From the NCBI GenBank assembly GCA_021292105.1, contig CM037871.1:36323854-36387853 (forward strand): 64,000 nucleotides of DNA, written 5' to 3'. Made by a program: the position numbers and the translations under genes. Below the pieces are notes generated by a model, which saw only the letters and a program-made list of their open reading frames with translations, did no database searches and was not told where the DNA came from. Positions 36,201 through 46,639 of the stretch are shown here, in pieces. This DNA comes from Anadara kagoshimensis. Taxonomy: Eukaryota; Mollusca; Bivalvia; Arcoida; Arcidae. How positions within the stretch are numbered: the first letter of the stretch is position 1; every line of letters begins with the position of its first letter.

Positions 36201-37666
36201 TAGACACGTGAACTTCCACCAGAAACAACGTGTTTTTTCACAAATGTACTAGTTTCGTTTATGTTATACATGTTTTGTAAGTTTCATACACTCAAATAAA
36301 ATTATACGATTTGTCTCTGTATTCAAGCCACCCTGCATATATTTAACATCCCATAGTTCAATGGTCCTTTTTTCTCAATTTTCATTTTAAACGTGCAGCT
36401 AGCTAGAAGGGAGGTGCTTATCCTTCCGCAGCAGCAGGTCTCACTTTCCTGGTGGAAGTTCACTTGTTTAACTTAATTTCAAAACTTTTTACTTTGCTTT
36501 CAGGATAGTGATTTGAAAATGGATCGTTATGTTTTGTGAAAATTTAGAAAATATTTCCGATATACACAGAGACGTGCAAGAAGTATTCAGACACTTTGTA
36601 AAATCCATCTTTGTTCCATATAAAGCCATATTTTTTTAAAAATCTCAAAAAAAATTTCCTGGTCAATTTCCATCAATTTTCCACCATAAATAAATGTAAA
36701 ATTAGTTTCTTTCAATAATTATCAAAATACTGACCGTCTTATAACAGTCAAGAATAAGGTAAACAGCATTGTAAATTTTAACAGCCATGTGAAGCATGGT
36801 TATCAAGTAGATTTCCATTTTAAAACTTTTCCATTTTCTAATTATTTTTAAGAAAAATTTCAACAAATTTACGTATAACAGTGTAAATTTTTCGCTGACA
36901 AATTTCTTATTACCTGTTACTCACAAAATTTACCGTGAAAATTTAAACCAAGATCCAACTTACATTTATTATTAAAAAAAGAATCAATGTCTGTTGGAAC
37001 AATTGTCTCAGAAAAACTCCAATAGCTAAACTACTTCTCATTGAAGAATGTCTGTGCATCCTGTAGTTTATTATATGGAGTTGTGTTAAAAAAAACTTCA
37101 AAACATTCGTAACTACATATGTATTTTTTTTCTTTCTGTTGTATCTTGCATTACTTATCGGTTTTTGGGGCTAGGAGTGTCTAGTAGTTTGCTGATGTAT
37201 TGAAGATTTCAAAGTTGAACGTCTCAAATCAAACCGGAGATTTTACGCTATATTGTTTTGATTGATGATTCTAGTTTAAACAATATTTTATCCTCAAAAA
37301 AAATCATACATCATATGATTCAATATGCAATCACATCGAATATAGAAAATGATCCAGGAACAAGCCAGAATGGCTTATATTACCCGTTTCCTTAAATTAA
37401 ATAATTAAAAAAGCAATATAAAATGTTACAGAAAAATATATATTATATTAATTCTTTAAATTTTCAATTACATTTCATTCATAAAATTCAAAAACTATAC
37501 AATACAGTTGTAAAACGCTTTAAATGAGTAACTTAATAATCTTTGTTTTGAAACAAAATTTTGGTGACCCATTCATTATCATCAAAATATAATACTGAAA
37601 CTTACCTAATACAGAAAATATAATAATATAAAACATTTTCCTGATATATCTGATATATAGGTCCAT
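26743..37666 (-). CDS. nicotinic acetylcholine receptor alpha-type subunit, 7 exons, 482 aa
   Basis: Cys-loop ligand-gated cation channel subunit of the plasma membrane. Joining 37606-37666, 31909-32048, 30770-30814, 29180-29289, 28301-28839, 27575-27762 and 26743-27108 gives 483 codons including stop, with every splice phase matching and GT-AG at each intron. Seen: N-terminal signal segment (1-20); loop D Trp84; loop A WTPD at 110-113; Cys-loop Cys154/Cys168 with 13 residues between and FPFD inside; GSW at Trp175; YYNCC with vicinal Cys218/219, so alpha-type; M1 about 238-261; GEK at 265-267 before M2 (268-290), the cation-selective signature; M3 about 301-324; DWK then M4 about 456-474. Length is normal for the family. 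Q at M2 15' and the VFQL context resemble alpha9/alpha10-type subunits, but that subtype is a guess. Odd: Glu271 at M2 4' where many nAChRs have a small residue, and an extra Cys87 beside loop D. Intron 1 is 5.6 kb and repeat-filled. Confidence 0.93.
27575..27762 (-). CDS. nAChR exon 6 (M3 and start of cytoplasmic loop)
   Basis: Acceptor ACATTTTTCAG, donor GTAACA. Encodes VFYDLCLFLSAFACITAVLV (M3), then a basic stretch YYRDSRKIMPKCLK that begins the intracellular loop. Phase 1 in, phase 0 out. Confidence 0.92.
27932..28016. repeat. 33-bp inverted repeat in the intron between nAChR exons 5 and 6
   Basis: 27932-27964 and 27984-28016 pair at 30 of 33 positions with a 19-base loop. Confidence 0.85.
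28301..28839 (-). CDS. nAChR exon 5 (Cys-loop, loop C, M1, M2)
   Basis: Acceptor ATATTTTCCAG, donor GTATGC. Encodes the Cys-loop, the GSW of loop B, the YYNCC of loop C, the whole of M1 and M2, and the GEK selectivity motif. This exon alone is diagnostic of the family. Confidence 0.96.
29180..29289 (-). CDS. nAChR exon 4, conserved 110-bp exon (loops D and A)
   Basis: 110 bp, the same length as exon 4 in other nAChR genes. It encodes W-D---L-WDP and IWTPDLTLYD. Enters phase 0, leaves phase 2 at a GTATGT donor. Confidence 0.93.
30189..30260 (+). repeat. (TA)n microsatellite
   Basis: TA run with one TT interruption, in the nAChR intron between exons 3 and 4. Confidence 0.95.
30418..30640 (+). 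mobile_element. retroelement family A, degenerate copy
   Basis: AAGGCCTTAAAAAAGG, GGCCGTCAT, CACACGTGGAGGGTGTAGC and TATCCTTCCGGA segments in family order. Lies in the intron between nAChR exons 3 and 4. Confidence 0.55.
30770..30814 (-). CDS. nAChR exon 3, conserved 45-bp exon
   Basis: Exactly 45 bp between TTTTTGTCTACAG and GTAAGT, encoding DEPSQILKLNIWMRL. It matches the DE-Q-L--N-W-R exon of other nAChR genes in size, phase (0/0) and content. Confidence 0.92.
30848..30985 (+). repeat. dispersed repeat family B, partial
   Basis: ACAGCACTAGACTGCCATTT and CAGTAGTTCTTGGACC words. Lies beside nAChR exon 3. Other partial copies: 4270-4380 (minus), 13935-14003 (plus), 20400-20500 (minus), 58932-58985 (minus), 60956-61065 (plus). 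Confidence 0.6.
31109..31483 (-). mobile_element. retroelement family A, 5'-truncated copy with intact C-terminal frame
   Basis: Minus-strand frame reads FVQRSRLLANKLLTQGY, KALKKFYGRHHSIVDKFDVS and DLF. This shows the unshifted reading that the 3552 copy has lost. The tail ends in TTTTTGATT. Lies in the intron between nAChR exons 2 and 3. Confidence 0.7.
31909..32048 (-). CDS. nAChR exon 2 (start of ligand-binding domain)
   Basis: Acceptor TTGTTTCAG and donor GTATGT. The exon encodes the family's N-terminal helix and first strand (RLLDDLMSNYSAIIRP, then a V-LDVGLRQVMDL strand). Enters in phase 1 and leaves in phase 0. Confidence 0.9.
32387..32440. repeat. inverted repeat with C6/G8 ends
   Basis: CCCCCCGCAAACTAGTTT and AAACTAGTTTGCGGGGGG flank a 15-base spacer. 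Lies in nAChR intron 1. Confidence 0.85.
32693..33020 (+). repeat. dispersed repeat family B, tandem start
   Basis: One full unit (about 305 bp) followed by the start of a second (33001). Lies in nAChR intron 1. Confidence 0.7.
33863..34016. repeat. fold-back hairpin element in nAChR intron 1
   Basis: ACTTATATATTTAAGAAATA... at 33863-33909 pairs with 33964-34016 apart from small insertions; about 54-base loop. Confidence 0.8.
34498..35240 (+). repeat. dispersed repeat family B, tandem array of about two units
   Basis: A degenerate unit (34498-34850), a good unit (34862-35203) and the start of a third (35204), period about 340 bp. Lies in nAChR intron 1. Confidence 0.65.
35642..35830 (+). 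mobile_element. retroelement family A, 5'-truncated copy
   Basis: GTTCCATGTTCCTTTCA through GGAGGTGCCTACCC to ATGTTTGTTTT. Lies in nAChR intron 1. Confidence 0.6.
36335..36535 (+). mobile_element. retroelement family A, 5'-truncated copy
   Basis: Family order kept (AGCTAGCTAGAAGGGAGGTG, CTTTCCTGGTGGAAG). A minus-oriented tail fragment of the same family lies 115 bases to the left (36122-36222). Confidence 0.6.
37606..37666 (-). CDS. nAChR exon 1 (start codon, signal peptide)
   Basis: Met codon at 37666-37664, then a hydrophobic stretch (MFYIIIFSVL) typical of a signal peptide. It ends in a GTAAGT donor in phase 1, which fits the phase of exon 2. An upstream start is not excluded because no promoter was recognised. 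Confidence 0.75.
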
Positions 37667-37821
37667 ATTTGATACAGCAGCCAAAATGATGAATTTAGTG
37701 AGTATATGCGTTCATAGCAACCATTAAGTTGCTTCCTGTAACTGGTATCTTATTTTAGACTCGCCGCTGGTTTAAGGCCATGCCAATGTAAATACAAGTT
37801 TTTAATTTATATATATACAAG

Positions 37822-38092
37822 AGCTGGTTCCAGTTTTACAATCATTCCTCAGCTAAGATTTTCCTTAGCTTAAATTTAGCAATTTTTTAAAATCTCCTTT
37901 TGGAACTACTGGTGAATATTTTTGTCAAAAATAAATGCAAATGTTTTAATCTAAAAGTGATCTAAAAATTACACCTTAAATTCCTCAATATCTTGAAAAT
38001 AAACAAAATTATAAAGATTTGAAATTTAGCTAGATTAAGTTAAGGAAAATCTAAGCAAAGAAATGATTGTGAAACCGGGGCCAGGTCGTTTT
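37822..38092. mobile_element. fold-back MITE, family C
   Basis: Left GTTTTACAATCATTCCTCAG..., right GAAATGATTGTGAAACCGGG. About 50 bases at each end are complementary (TTAGCTAAGATTTTCCTTAA type), so the whole could fold as one stem. Confidence 0.75.
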
Positions 38093-38584
38093 CCATTGAG
38101 TTTTTTTCAATTTTTTTTTTAGAATTCAAAAAGTACGATGATATTTAAATCAATCAAGGAAAACCATGATTTCGGTTAATTGAAAAAGAAAAAAAAATGA
38201 AATTCTGTAAAGATTTTATAAAAAGTAAACTTGAATTAGTTTGTCCGAAATTCAATTTTAATTGTCTGTTTGAATGGAGTTTGTGTTAGAGATACACTCA
38301 ACGCAAAATGCCAGCATATATTCACACCTATGCAGAACACGAGTGTTCAAAGTTCCGTCAGCTTAAATAATTGGTCATTAAAAGGAACAAAGTTTGTTGT
38401 TCCATTTGTCCTTTTAATGTCATGTTTTTTGTATGTGAGATTGTACATCATTTTAGCTGCAAGTTTCATTTTTCACTTTCATTTTTGATTTTCCAGAAAG
38501 CTGTAAAGTGTAAACAGAGTGCCTTTAAATTTACTGATTTACAAGATATTTTTTACCAAAATTGTTTTAGATATAATTGACAAC

Positions 38585-38785
38585 CCTAGTTCTATGTTCC
38601 TTTCATTTCTAATTTTCATTTTACAGTTGGTTGGTGTAGCAAGCTAAACATGAGGAGCGTAAATTTCCAAAGCACCCGATCTCACTTCCCTAGTGAAGGT
38701 TCATGCGTTTAACTCAATTTGCATTTTTTATTCTGCTTTAGGATTATGATTTGGACATTGACCGGTATGTTTGTGTTTGATATTG
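38585..38785 (+). mobile_element. retroelement family A, degenerate 3' copy
   Basis: CTAGTTCTATGTTCCTTTCA, GGTGTAGCAAGCTAAACA, CACTTCCCTAGTGAAGG and ATGTTTGTGTTTGAT in family order. Confidence 0.55.
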
Positions 38786-39432
38786 TTTTTATTAATCTAT
38801 ATTAAATCACAGGTAACACAAAAATTTTATTTAGTGGCCGTCCTATTTACATCTTGATGATTATAAATTAATTCTCAGAAGAGATGATTTCACGCCAGAA
38901 CTTGTATACAGTGATTATACTTCTCTTTACCCGTGTGGTAAGAAAACATCGATAGTATCAACAAGGTAATCGAATCGTGATGACAGTCAATGGGAGAGCT
39001 ACCCGGAGATTACCCGCGTCTATTAAACGATGCAGTAATTCCAATTCCCTGGATAATATCTGACAATGTTTGATAATTAATCATTAATCTGAGTATTACA
39101 CTTAATTGACTTTAGATATTGTTATTTCTAGTTTTATTTGGTTTATCCATATCAATCCATGATATTTGAGAATAGTTAGAACTCTCATTTCTATTTATTT
39201 ATCGAATTATTTGTTTGTGAGAACAAAACCACTTTATTTCAAGTATTAAAATATTAATAGTTCTCTGTGATTATATCGTTATAAACACTGGTACTGTTTG
39301 TTCCATTCTTGCTCCCTTTAGTTATATACAATTTAATATACCTTGGTAACGTTAGGTGCGTTTTGTTTGGTTTAGAATTTAAATAAAATTAAATTGCAAC
39401 TGACATTATTCACTGTAATCAAGAATGTGAAT

Positions 39433-39535
39433 ATAAAATAAATAAATACACTGTAAAAAAATAAATAATAAAAGTAATAAATAAATAAATAAATAAATAA
39501 ATAAGTAAATAAATAAATACACTGTAAATAAATAC
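39433..39535 (+). repeat. (AAAT)n microsatellite
   Basis: AAAT units interrupted by ACACTGTA segments. Confidence 0.9.
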
Positions 39536-39774
39536 AGTACATACTGTTCAAACTTCAGATTTAAAAATGTCTTTATTTCCGTGGAGTGTCGAATGTTTGC
39601 TCTTAGGACAACTTTTAAACTATTGAACTGTATACAAATTGGGTTTATAGTGTTATTACTTCCATTGCCATGCAAAGCGAGATGAATAACGGCCACTAAC
39701 GGCATTATTATAGTCTGATCACATTTTCAGTGAGGAAGAAACGTGTTTTGAATGGGTGGTTTGATTAAATTTTA

Positions 39775-40190
39775 GACATCTCTCTTGATATAACTTCAAT
39801 AGTCTTGAAATTTCAATGTCTTTTAAGAACATATTTTTTCATATTTTGAATATTTTTTGCAAATATTCTTGTTTTAAAACTACAAAATCTTCACACTCAA
39901 ATAAAAAAACAAAATATTAGTCTCAAAAGATAAACTCATTGGCGATAAAGGTTTTTACTACGCGATGCGCATCATGTGAATTCAGATGCGCTTCTGATAA
40001 AAACTGGTTTTATTTGATTTTAGACTTAATATAAGAAATTTTACCAATTTTTTCAACACATTTTATAAAAATAACAGATCCATATATTGCAATAATGAAA
40101 TCTGAGGTAAGTAATCCACGGTCTTTTTTAGGGCACTGTAGTATTCTTCACTGAATAAGTGATCGGACTATATAGTTTGCTTTGCATGGC
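39775..40190 (-). repeat. second, diverged copy of the 4770-5110 repeat
   Basis: Shared words in order: TTGATATAACTT, TTAAGAACATAT, CTTGTTTTAAAACT, GAGGTAAGTAAT, CACTGAATA-GTGATCG. No reading frame was recognised. Confidence 0.45.
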
Positions 40191-40239
40191 ATTAGAAATT
40201 ATAAAACCCATTTTTTGACAGAACAATTGTCAGCCTATC

Positions 40240-40531
40240 AATAACACCATGTTTATATGCATAGACAAAACATGAATGACGTCACTGAAGCAATGATAAC
40301 ACCATGTTTATAAATATGCATAGGCAAAACATGAGTGACGTCACTGAAGCAATGACAACACCATGTTTATAAATATGCATAGGCAAAACATGAATGACGT
40401 CACTGAAGCAATGATAACACCATGTTTATAAATATGCATAAGCAAAACATGAATGACGTCACTGAAGCAATGATAACACCATGTTTATAAATATGCATAG
40501 GCAAAACATGAATGACGTCACTGAAGCAATA
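40240..40531 (+). repeat. 59-bp minisatellite, 5 units, each with TGACGTCA
   Basis: Unit starts ACACCATGTTTATAAATATG and ends AACATGAATGACGTCACTGA. TGACGTCA occurs at 40277, 40336, 40395, 40454 and 40513, exactly 59 apart. The first unit lacks 4 bases upstream of its CRE. Confidence 0.93.
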
Positions 40532-40910
40532 GTACATGTAATTATTATACTCCCTATAATTACATTTGATCTCAAACAGAGTCGATTACAATAAAACATC
40601 ACAAATGTAATTTTTTTAAATGCCTATATTTAGGTTATATTGAATGCTTTTAATTTTTAATTAGTTTTTTTTACCAATGAACGGATACTTCGGTAAGAAT
40701 ATTATATATATATGTCATCCATAACTGGTTATATATACAAAAACTATGTTTTAGTCATATTTATTTTCAATTACAATACCGCTGGATTAAGGATTACACT
40801 AAAAATAAATTGAGAAAACTACACGAGGAAGTTGTTTGAATAAATCATGTCCGTTACACGGTAGGCACGTATTAGTTAGTAGGACCCGTGTACTCTGGTT
40901 AGATTACTAC

Positions 40911-41212
40911 GGTAGCTCACCTGGTAGAGAACTCGAATGGTATATAGGGTTCGAACCCCCGACTGAGATCTGACGAAGACTTGAAAATAAGTATTGTTTG
41001 TTCTTTCGCTAAGCACTCGGCATTTAGAAACGAAAGTAACAGGGTCCTTCGGAAGAGATCTTAAAACCGATGCCCCTGGCACATTAAAGAATCCTAACTG
41101 TACATTACCCTGAGAGCACCACAAAGGTAAAGATTTCTGCCACTTTACGTATAGCTGGTAATGTCTCGATATAAGTGAAATATTTTTACGTGTACGTAAA
41201 ACCCCATTCAAT
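40911..41212 (+). mobile_element. SINE S1, diverged copy
   Basis: GGTAGCTCACCTGGTAGAG head, GGGTTCGAACCCCC B box, body words TTCTTTCGCTAAGCACTCGG and AGCTGGTAATGTCTCGATAT. Confidence 0.75.
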
Positions 41213-41452
41213 CAATAAATACTCCGGTTAGGGTGGATATGATATATATTTTTAGCATTGTTAGTCAGTGTGAAAAAGAGACCACTAAGTACAGTTTCTT
41301 TACCTAAAAACAGGGTCGGTCTAACGACATGTTATCTTACGTCCTATGTGGAAAACGTCTTAGTCTTGTTTTAGCTTTTTTATAATGTACATACAGTTAT
41401 CGGTACATCGTTCAATTTTAAATAGACCAAAATAATACAATTATTTCAACTT

Positions 41453-41800
41453 TTGTTGGAAATAAAAAAAAGCAATTCCAACCTGAAAGACTCCATTAAA
41501 AAAGCAAACACAGATGAGATGAGACCGATTCTGACAAGATCAAGATGGCGATTGATAGGCAATGTGCTAAGAAAGCCAATTAATAATATCACTAGAGTTG
41601 CTCTCAGATGGACGCCTGAAGGAAATAGGAAGCAAGGCAGACCAAAAAACACCTGGAGAAGAACTGTATAGAAAGAAATGAAGGAACAACAAATAACTTG
41701 TGGAAAACTGGGAAAGATGACACGAAACAGACAGGTGGAAAACGCTAGTCATTGTCCTATGTGCCCCCGGGCGTAAAAAGGACTAGGTAGGTAGGTAGGA
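41453..41800 (+). mobile_element. RTE-like LINE 3' end (RT C-terminus and AGGT-repeat tail)
   Basis: Frame at 41453 reads RSRWRLIGNVLRK, then ITRVALRWTPEGNRKQGRPK and NTWRRTV, a C-terminal segment widespread in RTE-type/craniofacial-protein-2-like LINEs. A stop follows, then KEMKEQQITCGKLGKM continues in frame. Ends in TAGGTAGGTAGG. A dead 5'-truncated copy. Confidence 0.8.
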
Positions 41801-42841
41801 AGGTAAGCTGAAAGACACGCACATTTTATATTACTCGAAACGGTCAATGCATCCACTTTCGAGTTATACCAAACAGGATAAGCAATCAATGGGACCCTCA
41901 CAATAATGAAACACTTACAGTGTTAAATTATATAGGGTTACCATAGAAACTGACACAATAGTGGTCATGTACATCAAGAAGACCTATATTACTCAGCTGA
42001 CATTTGAATCATGTAAATATCAAGACAGTCATGCTACGTGCACAAAACGTTATACAGCGATGGTGGTTACAGTACTATTTGAGTGTGCCCCCTCTCTCTA
42101 TACTAAAACCCCTTGTTTGAACATCGACTAGTATGTTTGTTTTGGATTTTCAACCAGCAGTTAATAAGTAAGCAGATTTAAAATTTCAATACCAATCAAT
42201 GAACTAAGAAATAATATAATATTTATAGCTGTTTTAGTGTGTAAACGTATGTTGAAGTCATATATTGCACAGATGTTCTATGGTTTAAGGAATAAGGGAC
42301 ATTACTCTTAATACTCCAAATTGTTTGTCAATTTCGGGTGTGTTTTTTTTCAGAACCATTACATGTCATTGCTTTACATTAAGATTATAATTCAGTGGTG
42401 GTGCCACGCCGTGGTATTTCCGGATAATCTTAATATTTGTACCATATCCAATTTTGTATTTACTTTTGCTACTACTAAATTTGCTGTTCTATTTAGGGTT
42501 TCGTCAATTTAACACAGTACTTGCAGCTATAATTTGCAGGAGTTAACTCCCTTTAACTGTTAACATCGTTTTAGAAACTGGCAATTTCAGTTCTTCCTCC
42601 TGTTCCTTGGTGGCTAAACTACTGCTTACGAATGACAAACGGCAACGCCCATCACCGCTAAGTGTAAGAAAGTGTTTTAAGTTTGTTTGCGCAAGTTTGG
42701 TGGTTTTCTCAGGTAAGTCGGCTTCACCATCTTTCCTGAACTGTATGTATTACATATCGCGCAACCTTCGTAATTAAATCTTTTCAGAAGTGATACCTTC
42801 AGTAAAATCTATCTGATTAGAGCAATTATTCATTATTTATC

Positions 42842-43070
42842 TTGGATATATTTGTCATCTAATGGGTTCTTTTTTTCTTAGGGGTTTCACAAGTGGCGGA
42901 TGCACCTAGTTAGAAAGGAGGTGCAAGTTGCGTTTACGGAACATTCAGTCTCATTTCCCTGTTGGAGGTTCACGTATTTGGCTTGGTTTGTCAGTTTTCA
43001 AAGCTTCTGCTCAGCTTTTTGGATTATGGTTTGAACATTTACCAATATGTTTGTGTTTGATTATCAAAAT
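42842..43070 (+). mobile_element. retroelement family A, degenerate 3' copy
   Basis: TTGGATATATTTG, AAGTGGCGGATGCACCTAG, AAGGAGGTGC and ATGTTTGTGTTTGATTATC. A smaller tail fragment lies at about 42112-42150. Confidence 0.6.
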
Positions 43071-44045
43071 CAACGTGTATAAGACGCAGAACCATGTATA
43101 CTGTTGTAAACCACTATTTACATGATAGTATAAGTACTTAAATACTGAATACTGACACCTACGTAAAAACTTGACAGGTAAGCATATATTGCGATCAAAA
43201 ATTACTAAAGTTTAACTTTGCACAAACACCGGATCTACTTACAGAGGCGTATTCAGTTGTGCAATTTTTTGGTAGAGTCATTATCCATGGGTTGGAACTA
43301 TCCCTTATTTTGGCACTTATAGTTATGTTTCTTCATCTAATATTACTTTAGATATTATAAACGCTGGCGTATATGCTTGGTGCCTAACTAATTTTACACG
43401 CGTTTAACACTCGCTTATATTTCTATTTTCTTTGTTATTGCTGATTTGTTGTTTTTGTGTTCGTTCATTCATGAACGATGTCTTAGTAACATTCTCTTTT
43501 TTGGAATACCTGGCCCCAGAATTACGAACAATACTTACCGTTTTTTAACTTAACTTAATTAAGTCAAAACTTATATTTTGAAAATAAGTTTTTGCTTTAT
43601 TAAAGTATTATTTGTGATTCCAGGGCCTGGTCAAACTTCCAACTAAGAATGCATACTGCTTTGCGTTTCGTACTGTAGATTGTTCCATTACCTTTGTGGA
43701 GTCCAATGTTGTGTCATTTGACGTCAAAATGGGGAGTAGTGCTATTGTATTCTTTGGTGTCATATTAAATTTGTTTGGCTCGTCAGTGTAATAATTATAA
43801 TAAATGATGTCAGTTGAAACTTCTTCGAGTTTGATGAACTGCAAAACAACACAGCTTCAGCATTTGTAGTGATATAACAGCACAGTATAGTATGTACTTT
43901 GAAGAGTTAGAGATGTTACTACAGTCTCAGTTGACTTGTCGGGTATCTTTTCGGTAGAGCTGTCATATACTATTTTTGAGTTTAATCATAAAATCATTCA
44001 AAAATTGTATATGACAGAGTGCTAGATTTGCAAACGGGCAAACCG

Positions 44046-44236
44046 GGTCCTATATATTCTCGGCGTCGGGGGAGGTTGTTTGGATGAATCGGGGTTTACG
44101 TCCCAGCTATAGTTTATAAATATAAAGTACTTGGCGAAAGAACAGTTTTCAAGTCATGGTCATGGCCGGAGTTCGGTCGAACCCACGACCTCCGACATAC
44201 GGAGCGAGCACTTTACCAACTGAGCTACCGCTGTCG
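44046..44236 (-). mobile_element. SINE S1, diverged copy
   Basis: Complement begins GCGGTAGCTCAGTTGGTAAA with a GTGGGTTCG B box, then CTGTTCTTTCGCCAAG and TGGGACG body words. Confidence 0.75.
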
Positions 44237-44705
44237 GGACATGGATATTTTTCATTGTAACTACACGTTTACCGGATGTTGTTGACACGCACCAGCCTAC
44301 GAAATTCTGCAATCGTTATATGTATTCGTTAAAGGACATTGTGTCAATCAAATATTAGAATCACATGTAATCACATGGATTATTTCACGTGGATATGACA
44401 TTGTGTAAAGGGAGACAACTCAGTATTACATATGAGATTATCTATGTAAAACATTTATTTTTCTGATCAATAACCACAAAACCTAGATTTATACGCTCAT
44501 AATAATGCAAGGTATTTATCCCTTACTAAAATGTATACATAAGGTTTTTACTTATGTAAATATACTTTATGGATGAATAAGACATTAAGTAACATAATTA
44601 TCATTAGACGGTAACGGAAAGGCACAGAAGCTTAATGTTTACCTGTGATTACAGAGGTCATAGGTCAGCGCGCGCTCGATAATAGGATGTCAATATACAT
44701 ACATC

Positions 44706-44725
44706 ATGGCGACTCCGGAGAACAG
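44706..44725 (+). CDS. candidate first coding exon (MATPEN...)
   Basis: ATG GCG ACT CCG GAG AAC AG followed by a GTAAGC donor, preceded by a locally CG-rich stretch (GCGCGCGCTCG at about 44668) that would suit a promoter. The next exon is unknown. The phase (2) would be compatible with the Hv1-like exon at 62688, but 18 kb lie between and this is only a possibility. Confidence 0.22.
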
Positions 44726-45644
44726 GTAAGCTATTTCTAATACACATCATACAATTTTATTTATACGGCAGGTGGCTTTTTTACATTACAATCAATATGA
44801 CATATTTATTTATTGATTTTAATATGTGTTTTTGTAATTGAATTTTAAAATAGTGTTATTTTAATTATTTCACAAGATCTGATATTATTCACGCCCACTA
44901 TCTAGTGATAATCAACATAAGTGTTACAATTCATACGGCTGTTTAGACTGATCAATTGTATCAACAATTCTCTGATTCAGACTATATTGTTGTGCAACAT
45001 GTCGGTACAAATGAAATTTTTTATTATTTTGTCAATACGGCATTTTGTTAACAGAAAATCTTACACGTTTATTTTTCATTATTTTGTAATGGATATATCT
45101 TATATTTTGTATACGTTTGCTGAACTTGTAGCTTATTCAAAGTCTTTTTTTCAATACACAATTTGAATATAAAATTCATAATTTTTTTAATAATATAGCA
45201 AAGCAAAATAATATTTATAAAAAACAAAAATAGCCAAATACACACAGTATAACGGACTTCTGATAAGAAGGATATTTTCATTTTTCGGTTCAATTGGTGT
45301 ATATATATTGGACATATATAAAATCCTTGGTAGGGGATTCTTATAATTTCAATTTGTAGGCTGTTATAAGAGAGAAATTCCGAACAAATTATAATCATTA
45401 TAATGCCTTTATCAGAACAACAATTATTTAAACTTAAGTAATTTGTGAAATGAATGGACAGTCAGGTAGGACATTTGACGGACAGAGTCTATCGTATTTA
45501 TGATATAGTGTACAAGGTAGATGTTGATAAGTACACAGTACATTACATTAATTAGGTATATGTCTTTCGGTACATTTATGTATATATAATATATAGACTT
45601 TATTTACATGTTTATGTTTTACTTAATACTCGTATATATGATAG

Positions 45645-46635
45645 GACATCTGAGACCCTCTTGTTCTTTACTTCAAAAATGTACCTTGGACATTTTAGAC
45701 CACCACTTGATCTTTACTTAAAACATGTACCTTAGACCATTTCTGAGACCATCTCTTGTTCTTTACTTCAAAAATTTCTGAGACCACCTCTTGTTTTTTA
45801 CTTCAAAAATGTACCTTAGACATTTCAGACCATCTCTTGTTCTTTACATTAAAAATGCACCGTAGACATTTCAAAGACCACCACTTGTTCTTTACTTCAA
45901 ACATGCACCCTAGAAAATTTCTGAGACCATCACTTGTTTTTTACTTCAAAAATGTACCTTAGACATTTCAGACCATCTCTTGTTCTTTACTTCAAAAATG
46001 TACCTTAGACATTTCAGACCATCTCTTGTTCTTTACTTCAAAAAATGTACATTAGACATTTCAGACCATCTCTTGTTCTTTACTTCAAAAAATGTATCTT
46101 AGACATTTCAGACCATCTTTTGTTCTTTACTTCAAAAATGTATCTTAGACATTTCAGACCACTTCTTATTTATCAGTATAATAACCTCAGAATCCTTAGA
46201 CATTAAAGACCATCTCTTGTTCTTTACTTCAAAAATGTACCTTAGACATTTAAGACCATCTCTTGTTTTTTACTTCAGAAATGTACCTTAGACATTTCAG
46301 ACCACCTCTTGTTCTTTATTTTAAAAATGCACCTTAGACATTTAAGACCACCTCTTGTTTTTTACTTCAAAATGTACCTTAGACATTTCAGACCCCCTCT
46401 TGTTCTTTACTTTTCTTCAAAAATGTACTTTAGACATTTCAGACTAACTCTTGTTCTTTACTTCAAAAATGTACCTTAGACATTTCAGACCACCTTTTGT
46501 TTTTTACTTCAAAATGTACTTTAGACATTTCAGACCATCTTTTGTTCTTTACTTCAAAAACTTACCTTAGACATTTCAGACCATCGATTGTTTTTTAGTT
46601 TTCAAAATGCACTTCACACATTTCAGACCACCTGT
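45645..46635 (+). repeat. 46-bp satellite, about 21 units
   Basis: Unit words CCATCTCTTGTTCTTTACTT and CAAAAATGTACCTTAGACAT. Units vary by a few substitutions and short indels. Short open frames here are artefacts of the repeat. Confidence 0.9.
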
Positions 46636-46639
46636 CTTT

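Larger units (their letters stand above)
37667..40239. other. gene-free stretch upstream of the nAChR gene
   Basis: Family C fold-back, family A tail, AAAT tract and a LINE-like repeat. The promoter of the receptor should lie just right of 37666, but no clear TATA/Inr set was recognised. Confidence 0.5.
41820..45640. other. gene-poor stretch
   Basis: Family A copy, SINE S1 and one candidate first exon (44706). A CAG/GTAAGT donor at 42712 on the plus strand has no recognisable coding exon before it. Confidence 0.4.

Noticed and set aside
38880-38980. Plus-strand fragment VYSDYTSLYPCGKKT, reminiscent of a DNA-polymerase-like DFTSLYP motif
   Set aside because: Only about 30 codons, with no second motif or element context. 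Coincidence is likely.
40240-40531. CRISPR-like array because of regular 59-bp spacing
   Set aside because: The whole unit is repeated, not a short repeat with unique spacers, and the window is animal nuclear DNA.
42321-42512. Plus-strand frame after a strong acceptor (TGTGTTTTTTTTCAG)
   Set aside because: Hydrophobic, unrecognised, no donor before the stop. It could be a chance frame in AT-rich DNA.
43608-43840. Minus-strand open frame with a good acceptor (GTGTTGTTTTGCAG) and AATAAA nine bases past its stop, resembling a terminal exon
   Set aside because: The last codons and stop lie in a fold-back-like repeat (GGCCCCAGAATTAC / GGCCCTGGAATCAC ends at 43511-43628), the protein is unrecognised, and no upstream exon was found.
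45756-45962. Repetitive open frame
   Set aside because: Translation of the 46-bp satellite.
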